Source of the DNA: Flavobacteriales bacterium
Lineage (GTDB): Bacteria; Bacteroidota; Bacteroidia; Flavobacteriales_D; Crocinitomicaceae
NCBI GenBank assembly: GCA_018665005.1
Contig: JABJEE010000109.1
Span: forward strand, 1 to 14,615
Direction of reading: 5' to 3'
DNA: 14,615 nucleotides
Below the pieces are notes generated by a model, which was not told the origin of the DNA, did no database searches, and was given only the letters and a program-made list of their open reading frames with translations. Shown here one piece after another: positions 1 to 5,479 of the stretch. Each line of letters starts with the position of its first letter. The first letter of the stretch is position 1. A program made the position numbers and the translations under genes.

Positions 1-374
1 ACGAAGAAATAATCAAATTCTAAATTGTGAGGTGGATCAATGTAAGGGTTGTGATTTTGCTCAAATGGCAAGTCTATATTGAGTCCTACAGACGCACCTA
101 CTCCTTTTTGAGCCCCTCGATTAGCAGCTTCCATAATTCCAGGGCCCCCGCCCGAAATGATTCCGTATCCTCTTTCTGATAAATCCTTAGCAATCTTTAC
201 GCCCAGCTTATAATAAGGGTTATCTTCTTTTGTCCTAGCAGACCCAAAAATGGATACACAAGGACCGATTTTTGCCATTCTATCATAAGCTTCAACAAAC
301 TCAGACATTATTTTAAATATTGACCAACTGTCATTACTTTTTATGTCGTTCCAATCTTTTCTATTTTTAACCAT
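1..374 (-). CDS. LOG family protein (TIGR00730-type), 3' end cut by window edge
   Basis: The frame opens with ATG at 374 and runs off the left edge, giving 124 N-terminal residues. The visible part has the Rossmann core of the LOG (formerly 'lysine decarboxylase-like') family: a strand with SIFGSARTKEDNPYY at about residues 41-55, then the nucleotide-binding segment GGGPGIMEAANRGA at about 75-88. Characterised LOG proteins hydrolyse the N-glycosidic bond of (cytokinin) nucleoside 5'-monophosphates. The catalytic PGGxGTxxE motif would lie just beyond the edge and cannot be checked. The first 35 or so residues form a charged extension before the Rossmann fold, seen in longer members. The gene is divergent from the DUF2279 gene across 75 AT-rich bases. 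Family assignment is strong; substrate is unknown. Confidence 0.88.
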   Translation of the reverse strand, partial: MVKNRKDWNDIKSNDSWSIFKIMSEFVEAYDRMAKIGPCVSIFGSARTKEDNPYYKLGVKIAKDLSERGYGIISGGGPGIMEAANRGAQKGVGASVGLNIDLPFEQNHNPYIDPPHNLEFDYFF

Positions 375-449
375 ATAAAATTTATTTTATTTATTAGATA
401 CGTATATTTTAAACGCAATATTATAGATATTATTCTCTAAATTCGAATC

Positions 450-1325
450 ATGAGATTTCTATTTTTTCTTTGTTTTATTTCTATTCAATTTCATTCGACA
501 TCTCAAATTCAGATTAATGAAACTACAAAAACAAATCCAAAACGATTTTTAATAGCAAACACAGCTATAGGAGCGGTATCTTTTGGAAGCCTTATCGGAC
601 TTCAACAGCTTTGGTACAGTAAAGAGTCTCAAGAATCCTTTCATTTTTTTGACGACTCTAAGAACTGGATGCAAATGGATAAGTTTGGTCATACCATGTC
701 TTCTTATGAACTGACAAAAACAATGAGTAATGTTTATGAATGGAGTGGCCTATCAACTCAGAAAAGCAGGCTCTTATCCGCTTCTGTTGCGTTAGGATAT
801 ATGAGTGCCATAGAAATCATGGATGGTTTCAGTTCTGACTGGGGTTTTTCTGTCAGTGATATGGGGGCCAATCTTATTGGATCGGGATTGTTTTTGTTTC
901 AAGAAAAGTATTTTTCCAAACAAATTTTTCAACCCAACTTTTCATTTCACCCCACCCGTTTTTCTGAAATTCGCCCCGAAATTCTTGGTGAGAATCCATT
1001 AGAATCAATTTTAAAAGATTACAATGGTCAAACTTATTGGATCTGCTTTTCTCCAGGCAATTTAGGCGTAACTGCATGGCCAAAATGGTTAATGTTAAGT
1101 TTTGGACATAGTATTGATGGAAGGCTAAAGGGTGATTCTGGAGATTATATGGGTTATCACAGTAGTCGTGAATTTCTTTTCTCTTTGGATGTGGACTTAA
1201 CCGAGTTGAATGTAAGATCTAAGTTTTTAACTTCATTGTTTGAAATCATCAACTGCATCAAAATCCCCTTTCCAACATTAACATACAAAAAAGGTGATTT
1301 TAACGTGCTCCCTGTATACTTTTAG
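450..1325 (+). CDS. DUF2279 (YfiM-like) envelope protein
   Basis: This is a 291-residue protein with a hydrophobic N-terminal signal (about residues 1-19, ending near STSQ). No lipobox cysteine follows it. The motif LWY...FHFFDDSKNWMQMDK.GH at about 54-81, the small-residue helix around IEIMDGFSSDWGFS.SDMGAN at 121-141, and the later YNGQTYW (191-197) and WPKWLMLSFGH.IDG (210-224) blocks match my recollection of the Bacteroidota DUF2279 family, which has no established function. A hydrophobic stretch at about 36-52 and another at 139-150 suggest membrane association. A one-mismatch promoter element TAAATTCG lies at 438-445, almost touching the start codon. The last 26 bases overlap the end of the convergent glutaminyl-cyclase-type gene. 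Confidence 0.75.
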   Translation: MRFLFFLCFISIQFHSTSQIQINETTKTNPKRFLIANTAIGAVSFGSLIGLQQLWYSKESQESFHFFDDSKNWMQMDKFGHTMSSYELTKTMSNVYEWSGLSTQKSRLLSASVALGYMSAIEIMDGFSSDWGFSVSDMGANLIGSGLFLFQEKYFSKQIFQPNFSFHPTRFSEIRPEILGENPLESILKDYNGQTYWICFSPGNLGVTAWPKWLMLSFGHSIDGRLKGDSGDYMGYHSSREFLFSLDVDLTELNVRSKFLTSLFEIINCIKIPFPTLTYKKGDFNVLPVYF

Positions 1326-2415
1326 TATTAATCTGAACTTCATAAACTTCATTCCAGTATTTACCAGTAAGCCAGAAGGTATTGCTTGATTTTCGATATG
1401 CGATTCCATTTGGGACACCCTTTTTGTTTGACTTTTGAACCAAGCCTTTAATATCAAGAATTCCTGTAACAGATCCATTCTTTGGATTTATTTCCATAAT
1501 CTTGGTTAAATCAACATCAGGATCCTGTTGGCGACGTTGTTCGCTCATCCAAACATTGGCATAAACCCGATCATTATGATATTCTATTTCATTTAAATTG
1601 GTAACTACTCCTTTATCCGTGTGAACCGAAACCCTCTTGATTATCTTAAAACTTAAAGGATCCCTGTATACCAATTCATGGGTTCCATTCGACATAATTA
1701 TAGATTCACCATCATTACAAAGCCCCCAACCTTCTCCCTGATAAATAAACATGGTATCCATCTCAAATGTATTCAAATCATACACAAAACACTTCTGATT
1801 TTGCCATGATACCTGGTATATGTTCGAACCTAAAATGGTTATGCCCTCACCAAAAATTGGATTTGGCTGTCCCTTTTCCCTGATCGATGATCCTGTTTTT
1901 TCATTAAGCTCTGCAATTTTCGTAGATCCGTCGTTATTCGGGTTTCCTGTTGATTCAAAAAGCTTTCCATTATGGAATTCATACCCTTGCGTAAAGTGGG
2001 TTGAATTGTGAGGATGGCTCGCTTTTAAATCATATATCAATTCCAGTGGTTTTTCTGCTGCGTTTACAATTAAATTCCTGCCATCTGCAGATATTAATTT
2101 GTTTTTTTGATACCCTCTAAGCTCCATGGAATACACCCCTAAATTCAAGTTTACATTGACCTCAAAAGAAGTAGATGATGGATTAGACCATTCTTTATAT
2201 TTCTCCCCATTCACATATAACTCTATAGCATCCATTAACTTGGCATTTTTACAGTTAAAAGGCAGAGTAGCATCTTTTTTGACTGCAAAATTTAAACGGC
2301 TAGACTCAAAGCCAAAATCAATAAGTTTACCATCCTCATTTTCGGAGGTCTCCGTACAAGAAAAAAATAACGCTGACAGAAAAATAAGAGTCAGGATAAA
2401 ATAAGGTTTATTCAT
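1300..2415 (-). CDS. Glutaminyl-peptide cyclotransferase-type lipoprotein
   Basis: This is a 371-residue predicted lipoprotein: hydrophobic signal, then FFSC with the lipidated cysteine at residue 20, followed by an acidic stretch (TETSENEDG). Residues about 35-118 look like a small beta-rich domain (ELYVNGEKYKEW, YSMELRGY). Residues about 128-361 match the plant/bacterial glutaminyl cyclase beta-propeller family (PF05096 type): HFTQGYEFHNGKLFESTG (140-157), IFGEGITILG...YQVSW (187-204), GEGWGLCNDG (227-236), NLNEIEY (273-279), PNGIAY (335-340). Known members convert N-terminal glutamine to pyroglutamate. Here the likely place of action is the periplasm or outer membrane. It is the third gene after pheS and ytxJ, 9 bases behind ytxJ, so probably cotranscribed. 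About ten extra residues (RRQQDPDVDL) seem inserted after the NVW blade motif (287-289). Activity is inferred from family only. Confidence 0.85.
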   Translation of the reverse strand: MNKPYFILTLIFLSALFFSCTETSENEDGKLIDFGFESSRLNFAVKKDATLPFNCKNAKLMDAIELYVNGEKYKEWSNPSSTSFEVNVNLNLGVYSMELRGYQKNKLISADGRNLIVNAAEKPLELIYDLKASHPHNSTHFTQGYEFHNGKLFESTGNPNNDGSTKIAELNEKTGSSIREKGQPNPIFGEGITILGSNIYQVSWQNQKCFVYDLNTFEMDTMFIYQGEGWGLCNDGESIIMSNGTHELVYRDPLSFKIIKRVSVHTDKGVVTNLNEIEYHNDRVYANVWMSEQRRQQDPDVDLTKIMEINPKNGSVTGILDIKGLVQKSNKKGVPNGIAYRKSSNTFWLTGKYWNEVYEVQINTKSIQGAR

Positions 2416-2424
2416 TTTTGTTGT

Positions 2425-2757
2425 TTATGACAATTCTTGAATTAAATCAGCATCGATATCTGAATGTGAAGCATAGTGAATCACTTTTCCCTCAGAAAAA
2501 ACAAGAATTTGAGGAGATTCATGTCGGATATTCATGTTTTTTGAAATCTCTAAAGAAAGATCCCTTGACTCTAATACATTCAAAAGCCAAAGAGAATCAT
2601 TAGATGATTTAAAATAATCTGAACGCTCAAAACTTTTTAGAGCAAAAGAAGATATGCCACACCTTGGACTGTGTTTAAAAACAACATGTCGACCTGTTGT
2701 GTCACCTAAAATCTCCTGATTAAATTGACTTTCTTCTTTTAAAATCATCCAAGCCAT
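2425..2757 (-). CDS. ytxJ: Bacillithiol system redox-active protein YtxJ (DUF2847)
   Basis: This 110-residue protein has a thioredoxin-like fold with a single active-site cysteine in KHSPRCGISS (Cys33) and the cis-proline loop ESPQILVF (Pro82), ending in the family-typical GKVIHYASHSDI. This is the pattern of YtxJ monothiol bacilliredoxin-like proteins, which are thought to remove bacillithiol from S-bacillithiolated proteins. There is no resolving cysteine in a CxxC arrangement and no other cysteine in the protein. It starts one base after the pheS stop (TAA, C, ATG), so translation is very likely coupled to pheS. It implies that the host makes bacillithiol, but no bacillithiol biosynthesis gene is in the window. 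The full length is normal for the family. Confidence 0.9.
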   Translation of the reverse strand: MAWMILKEESQFNQEILGDTTGRHVVFKHSPRCGISSFALKSFERSDYFKSSNDSLWLLNVLESRDLSLEISKNMNIRHESPQILVFSEGKVIHYASHSDIDADLIQELS

Positions 2758-2758
2758 G

Positions 2759-3781
2759 TTATCCTTCCGATTTAAATTGATTTAAAAAACGAATGTCATT
2801 TTCAGAATAAATCCTCAAATCATTGACCTTATACTTGAGCTGGGCTATTCTTTCAATTCCCATTCCAAATGCAAATCCAGAATATTTTTTCGAATCAATT
2901 CCACTAGCGTTCAAAACATTCGGATCTACCATTCCACATCCTAATATTTCTAACCAACCGGTATACTTACAGACATTACAACCTTTAGAATTACAAATTG
3001 TGCATGAGACATCAACTTCAGCACTCGGCTCTGTGAAAGGAAAATAAGAAGGCCTTAAACGGATTTCCGATTTGTCTCCAAACATCTCCTTTGCAAAATA
3101 GAGCAAGGTTTGTTTTAAGTCTGCAAATGAAACGTCTTCGTCGATATATAAGCCCTCCACTTGATGAAAAAAACAATGAGCACGTGCTGAAATGGCTTCA
3201 TTTCGGTATACCCTACCTGGAGATATGGTCCGAATTGGAGGTCGGTTATTTTCCATCACGCGAACCTGAACGGAACTCGTATGAGTTCTCAATGCGATCT
3301 CCTCCTCTCCCTTCTGAATAAAAAAAGTATCCTGCATATCTCGAGCAGGATGTTCCGGCGGAAAATTCAATGCTGAAAAATTATGCCAATCATCCTCTAT
3401 TTCTGGTCCTTCGGAAATTGAAAATCCAATTTTATTGAAAATGTCTACGATTTCTCTTTTTATTATGGACAAGGGATGGTGACTACCCAAGCTAGATTCT
3501 CCAACAGGTTTCGTTATATCTTCCTTAACTTTATGATCTTCTTTTTTAACACTCGTAATATGAGCACCATTCAATTTGTTTTCAGCAGCTGTTCTTAGGT
3601 CATTGATTTTTTGACCAAACATCTTTTTCTCTTGATTTGGAACCTCTCTTAATAACGCATATAAGCCCTTGACAAGTCCTTTAGAACCAAGAAAATGAAT
3701 TCTGAATTTTTCAACATCAGAAGCAATATTAAATTTAAAAGCAGTTATTTCTTCTTCTATTTTTTGAATTTGTTCAATCAT
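2759..3781 (-). CDS. pheS: Phenylalanyl-tRNA synthetase alpha subunit
   Basis: PheS forms the catalytic half of the (alpha-beta)2 enzyme that charges tRNA-Phe in the cytoplasm. At 340 residues it has the expected length. An N-terminal coiled-coil arm (about 1-85) is followed by the class II core: EGPEIEDDWHNFSALNFP (124-141), motif 2 PGRVYRNEAISARAHCFF.QVEGL (188-211), RLRPSYFPFTEPSAEVDV (241-258) and motif 3 GFAFGMGIERIAQLKY (302-317). A four-cysteine knuckle, C-x2-C-x4-C-x2-C at 260, 263, 268 and 271, interrupts the core just before GWLEILGCGMVDPNV. I recall this insert from other Bacteroidota PheS. pheT is not in the window. It is the first gene of the pheS-ytxJ-cyclotransferase operon, with tandem TACTTTTG promoter elements upstream. 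Confidence 0.97.
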   Translation of the reverse strand: MIEQIQKIEEEITAFKFNIASDVEKFRIHFLGSKGLVKGLYALLREVPNQEKKMFGQKINDLRTAAENKLNGAHITSVKKEDHKVKEDITKPVGESSLGSHHPLSIIKREIVDIFNKIGFSISEGPEIEDDWHNFSALNFPPEHPARDMQDTFFIQKGEEEIALRTHTSSVQVRVMENNRPPIRTISPGRVYRNEAISARAHCFFHQVEGLYIDEDVSFADLKQTLLYFAKEMFGDKSEIRLRPSYFPFTEPSAEVDVSCTICNSKGCNVCKYTGWLEILGCGMVDPNVLNASGIDSKKYSGFAFGMGIERIAQLKYKVNDLRIYSENDIRFLNQFKSEG

Positions 3782-3823
3782 TAATCTAAAATGTAACTTA
3801 TTGGCCTATTTAAATGTATTATA

Positions 3824-3842
3824 CAAAAGTACAACAAAAGTA
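3824..3842 (-). promoter_or_regulatory. Tandem Bacteroidota -7 elements upstream of pheS
   Basis: Reading the minus strand, TACTTTTG occurs twice, at 3842-3835 and 3831-3824, with 3 bases between the copies. Both match TAnnTTTG exactly. Initiation from the proximal copy would give a leader of roughly 40 bases to the pheS ATG at 3781. No clear -33 TTTG lies at the usual 19-20 base spacing; the nearest TTTG (3849-3846) is only 14 bases from the proximal copy. The element overlaps the 5' region of the divergent lipoprotein gene that starts at 3849. Confidence 0.5.
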
Positions 3843-3848
3843 AATCAA

Positions 3849-4211
3849 ATGGCTTTTAAGAAAATATTGCCGATTTTTTGCCTCATTGTTATCGCCTCAG
3901 CTTGTTACAAGGTTCAACCAACAACTTTGGAAGTAACGATAAAAGACAGTGCAGGTAATGTTGTACCAAACGCTTCAGTATCTGTGGGAGGAGAATCTAC
4001 TGTTTCTCCGTCTCCAGATTTAGAAGCGGTATACGAATCAGAAACAAATTCAAACGGAGTAGTTCTATTCGATTTGAATAACATATATCAACCGGGACAA
4101 AGTGGTGTGGCAATTTTAAAGATTAATGCAGAGAAAAATGACAAAACAGGATCAGCAATTATTGAACTATCAAAAGAAACCAATAATCAGGTTGACGTTG
4201 TTATTGAGTAA
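3849..4211 (+). CDS. Small lipoprotein 1 of a tandem triplet, Ig-like/carboxypeptidase-regulatory-like fold
   Basis: I take ATG at 3849 rather than the in-frame ATG at 3801, because it gives a compact lipoprotein signal: MAFKK, hydrophobic core, IASAC with Cys19. The 3801 start would add 16 polar residues and lies across the pheS promoter. The mature part (about 100 residues) reads as one beta-sandwich: LEVTIKDSAGNVVPNASVSV (28-47), then ETNSNGVVLFDLNNIYQ and GQSGVAILKINA. The pattern 'extracellular strand, decorated loop, T.S.G...F' resembles carboxypeptidase-regulatory or transthyretin-like domains; this is a fold-level impression. It is most similar to the third gene of the triplet (IYQ.GQ.GVA.L.I.A.K). 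Function is unknown; presumably it is anchored to the outer or inner membrane facing the periplasm or surface. Confidence 0.8.
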   Translation: MAFKKILPIFCLIVIASACYKVQPTTLEVTIKDSAGNVVPNASVSVGGESTVSPSPDLEAVYESETNSNGVVLFDLNNIYQPGQSGVAILKINAEKNDKTGSAIIELSKETNNQVDVVIE

Positions 4212-4263
4212 CACTTTAACCAAAGAAATGTAGACGATATTATTATATAATAAAATAATAACT

Positions 4264-4271
4264 TAACTTTG
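4264..4271 (+). promoter_or_regulatory. TAACTTTG -7 element for lipoproteins 2 and 3
   Basis: This is an exact TAnnTTTG element ending 11 bases before the ATG at 4283, so the leader would be only a few bases. The region at 4240-4253 just upstream is a 14-base AT-only palindrome. No good -33 TTTG is present at the normal spacing. It suggests that the second and third lipoproteins can be transcribed independently of the first. Confidence 0.55.
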
Positions 4272-4282
4272 AATTTAGAATT

Positions 4283-4657
4283 ATGGCAATGAAAAAACTC
4301 TTCTTACTTACCGTGTTGTTTTCAGCTTTATTGATAACCGGTTGTAGACCCAAAGATCCCGCAATTTTAAAGGTTTTTGTTCGGTCTTCTACGAATCAAC
4401 TTGTAAATGGAGCAAAAGTTGTCGTAATTGGTGATCAACAATCGAATCCTGCAACCTTGGAATTCGTTGATACATCTTATACAAATTCATCTGGATTTAC
4501 CACTGTGGATATGGATCAATATTTCGATACTTCTGGGGAGGAGAACACCACTGGTTATTTTGATATTCTTGTAAAATCAAACAATAAAGAGGCGACTGGA
4601 TACACGAGGTGTAGAATCAATACAACTTCTGTAGAAACCATTTATTTACCTAATTAA
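4283..4657 (+). CDS. Small lipoprotein 2 of a tandem triplet
   Basis: This 124-residue predicted lipoprotein has MAMKK, a hydrophobic core, then LLITGC with Cys21 as the lipidation site. The alternative start at residue 3 (4289) would work equally well for the signal; 4283 sits better behind the promoter element. After the cysteine comes RPKDP, then a beta-rich domain: ILKVFVRSSTNQLVNGAKVV (28-47), FVDTSYTNSSGFTTVDMDQYF and GYFDILVKSNNKEATGYTR. It aligns along its length with genes 1 and 3 (notably DTxYTNxxG with gene 3) but has a longer loop, SGEENTTGYFD, where the others have GQxGVA. The gap to gene 3 is 7 bases, so they are cotranscribed. No recognised function. Confidence 0.82.
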   Translation: MAMKKLFLLTVLFSALLITGCRPKDPAILKVFVRSSTNQLVNGAKVVVIGDQQSNPATLEFVDTSYTNSSGFTTVDMDQYFDTSGEENTTGYFDILVKSNNKEATGYTRCRINTTSVETIYLPN

Positions 4658-4664
4658 AAGAGAT

Positions 4665-5042
4665 ATGAATTCTTCAAAGAAATTTTTAATCATCATGCTT
4701 GCTCTAGTAGTTACTGGATTCTTTTCCTCTTGTAGAGAGAAAGCAGATACAATTGCCAACATCTATGTTCGAGATGAGTCTAATGCAATTGTTGAAGATG
4801 CGATGGTCGTACTCTACGGTACAAATACTCAAGGAACTCCGCAAGTAGTAGCCGTTTTTGATACCGCATACACAAACGCTGCTGGGTTGGCATCGTTTAA
4901 CTATAATGACATTTATCAGCTAGGTCAAGCTGGTGTGGCAGTTCTAGATATTAAGGCCCAAAAATTAAACAAGATTGGACAGGGCATCATAAAAATTGAG
5001 CCGGAGCTTGTTAATGAAGAAACCGTTTTTATCCAGCCTTAA
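4665..5042 (+). CDS. Small lipoprotein 3 of a tandem triplet
   Basis: This 125-residue predicted lipoprotein has MNSSKK, a hydrophobic core, then FFSSC with Cys23, followed by REKAD. The mature domain repeats the triplet pattern: IANIYVRDESNAIVEDAMVV, VFDTAYTNAAGLASFNYNDIYQ, then GQAGVAVLDIKAQKLNKIGQGII. It combines features of gene 2 (VFDTAYTN versus FVDTSYTN) and gene 1 (NDIYQLGQAGVAVL versus NNIYQPGQSGVAIL), which supports descent by tandem duplication rather than chance similarity. Its stop codon interlocks with that of the convergent gene at 5039-5042 (TTAA read as TAA on both strands). Function is unknown. Confidence 0.82.
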   Translation: MNSSKKFLIIMLALVVTGFFSSCREKADTIANIYVRDESNAIVEDAMVVLYGTNTQGTPQVVAVFDTAYTNAAGLASFNYNDIYQLGQAGVAVLDIKAQKLNKIGQGIIKIEPELVNEETVFIQP

Positions 5043-5356
5043 GCTCGTATAAATTTATACTCTTGCATTGACGTGAGCCACTTGAGTTCTTTCATCGGAA
5101 TGGAAGTGTTTTCCATTGTTTTTAAATCAAATTCGTAGTCATTTATATTCACGTCTTGATATGTTTTTAAATAATCATTAATAGAAGTAGTTGGGTTTTC
5201 TCCTTGTAACAGATTGAGTATCTTGTTTAGAAAAGATTGTTCCACCTTCAATAATAAATCGCTGCTCAAAGTCCCTTGATTTAGTGTGCCATCTAGAATT
5301 AACCAGTCGCTTAACGAATTAAATTTAATTGTTTGTATGTCAAATTGTGTATCCAT
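5039..5356 (-). CDS. Unrecognised 105-residue protein divergent from tatC
   Basis: I do not recognise this family. I choose ATG at 5356 over the in-frame ATG at 5374, because an exact promoter element TAGTTTTG sits at 5379-5372 and would overlap the upstream start. The protein begins MDTQFDIQTIKFNSLSDWLI and has no signal peptide, membrane segment, cysteine or zinc motif, so it is probably cytoplasmic. It is mostly polar with a leucine-rich helical-looking middle (SSDLLLKVEQSFLNKILNLL, about 32-51) and an acidic stretch (INDYEFDLKTMEN). It sits tail to tail with lipoprotein 3 and head to head with tatC, with an inverted repeat directly upstream of its promoter. Codon and base composition look like the neighbours. 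It could be a small regulatory or adaptor protein, but nothing in the sequence proves that. Confidence 0.72.
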   Translation of the reverse strand: MDTQFDIQTIKFNSLSDWLILDGTLNQGTLSSDLLLKVEQSFLNKILNLLQGENPTTSINDYLKTYQDVNINDYEFDLKTMENTSIPMKELKWLTSMQEYKFIRA

Positions 5357-5371
5357 GTTGTAATTTTTAAT

Positions 5372-5379
5372 CAAAACTA
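5372..5379 (-). promoter_or_regulatory. TAGTTTTG -7 element for the 105-residue gene
   Basis: This is an exact TAnnTTTG on the minus strand, ending 15 bases before the preferred ATG at 5356. The region where the -33 box should lie is occupied by an inverted repeat (5386-5410) instead of TTTG. That arrangement is what a regulated promoter could look like. Confidence 0.55.
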
Positions 5380-5385
5380 CAAGTG

Positions 5386-5410
5386 AAGAACGTAAACGTT
5401 TTACGTTCTT
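5386..5410. repeat. Perfect inverted repeat, operator candidate
   Basis: The arms AAGAACGTAAA (5386-5396) and TTTACGTTCTT (5400-5410) are exactly complementary over 11 bases, with a 3-base centre. The repeat contains three ACGT cores at 5390, 5396 and 5403. It lies 6 bases behind the minus-strand -7 element and 45 bases in front of the tatC -7 element. Neither flanking gene ends here, so a terminator role is unlikely. A binding site for a dimeric regulator is the simplest reading, by inference. Confidence 0.6.
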
Positions 5411-5455
5411 TTGGTTCTTTATTAAAAATTAGTCAAACAAGTCTCACCTTTTGGT

Positions 5456-5463
5456 TAAATTTG
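5456..5463 (+). promoter_or_regulatory. TAAATTTG -7 element for tatC operon
   Basis: This is an exact TAnnTTTG ending 16 bases before the tatC ATG at 5480. No clear TTTG is found at the expected -33 distance. It would drive tatC, the DUF5686 gene and lptB. Confidence 0.6.
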
Positions 5464-5479
5464 CATCTGTAATAAACAC

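Noticed and set aside
2126..2404. 92-residue open frame antisense to the glutaminyl-cyclase-type gene
   Set aside because: It is fully inside a well-supported gene on the other strand, shows no domain, and its composition mirrors the antisense of the real frame.
3801..3848. Upstream in-frame ATG for lipoprotein 1
   Set aside because: It would place 16 polar residues before a complete lipoprotein signal and cross the pheS promoter elements; ATG at 3849 gives a normal lipoprotein start.
4240..4253. 14-base AT-only palindrome (TTATTATATAATAA)
   Set aside because: Such palindromes are frequent by chance in AT-rich intergenic DNA, and there is no GC stem or U-tract for a terminator.
5357..5374. 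Upstream in-frame ATG for the 105-residue gene
   Set aside because: The start codon would overlap the TAGTTTTG promoter element at 5379-5372, so the transcript could not contain it from that promoter.
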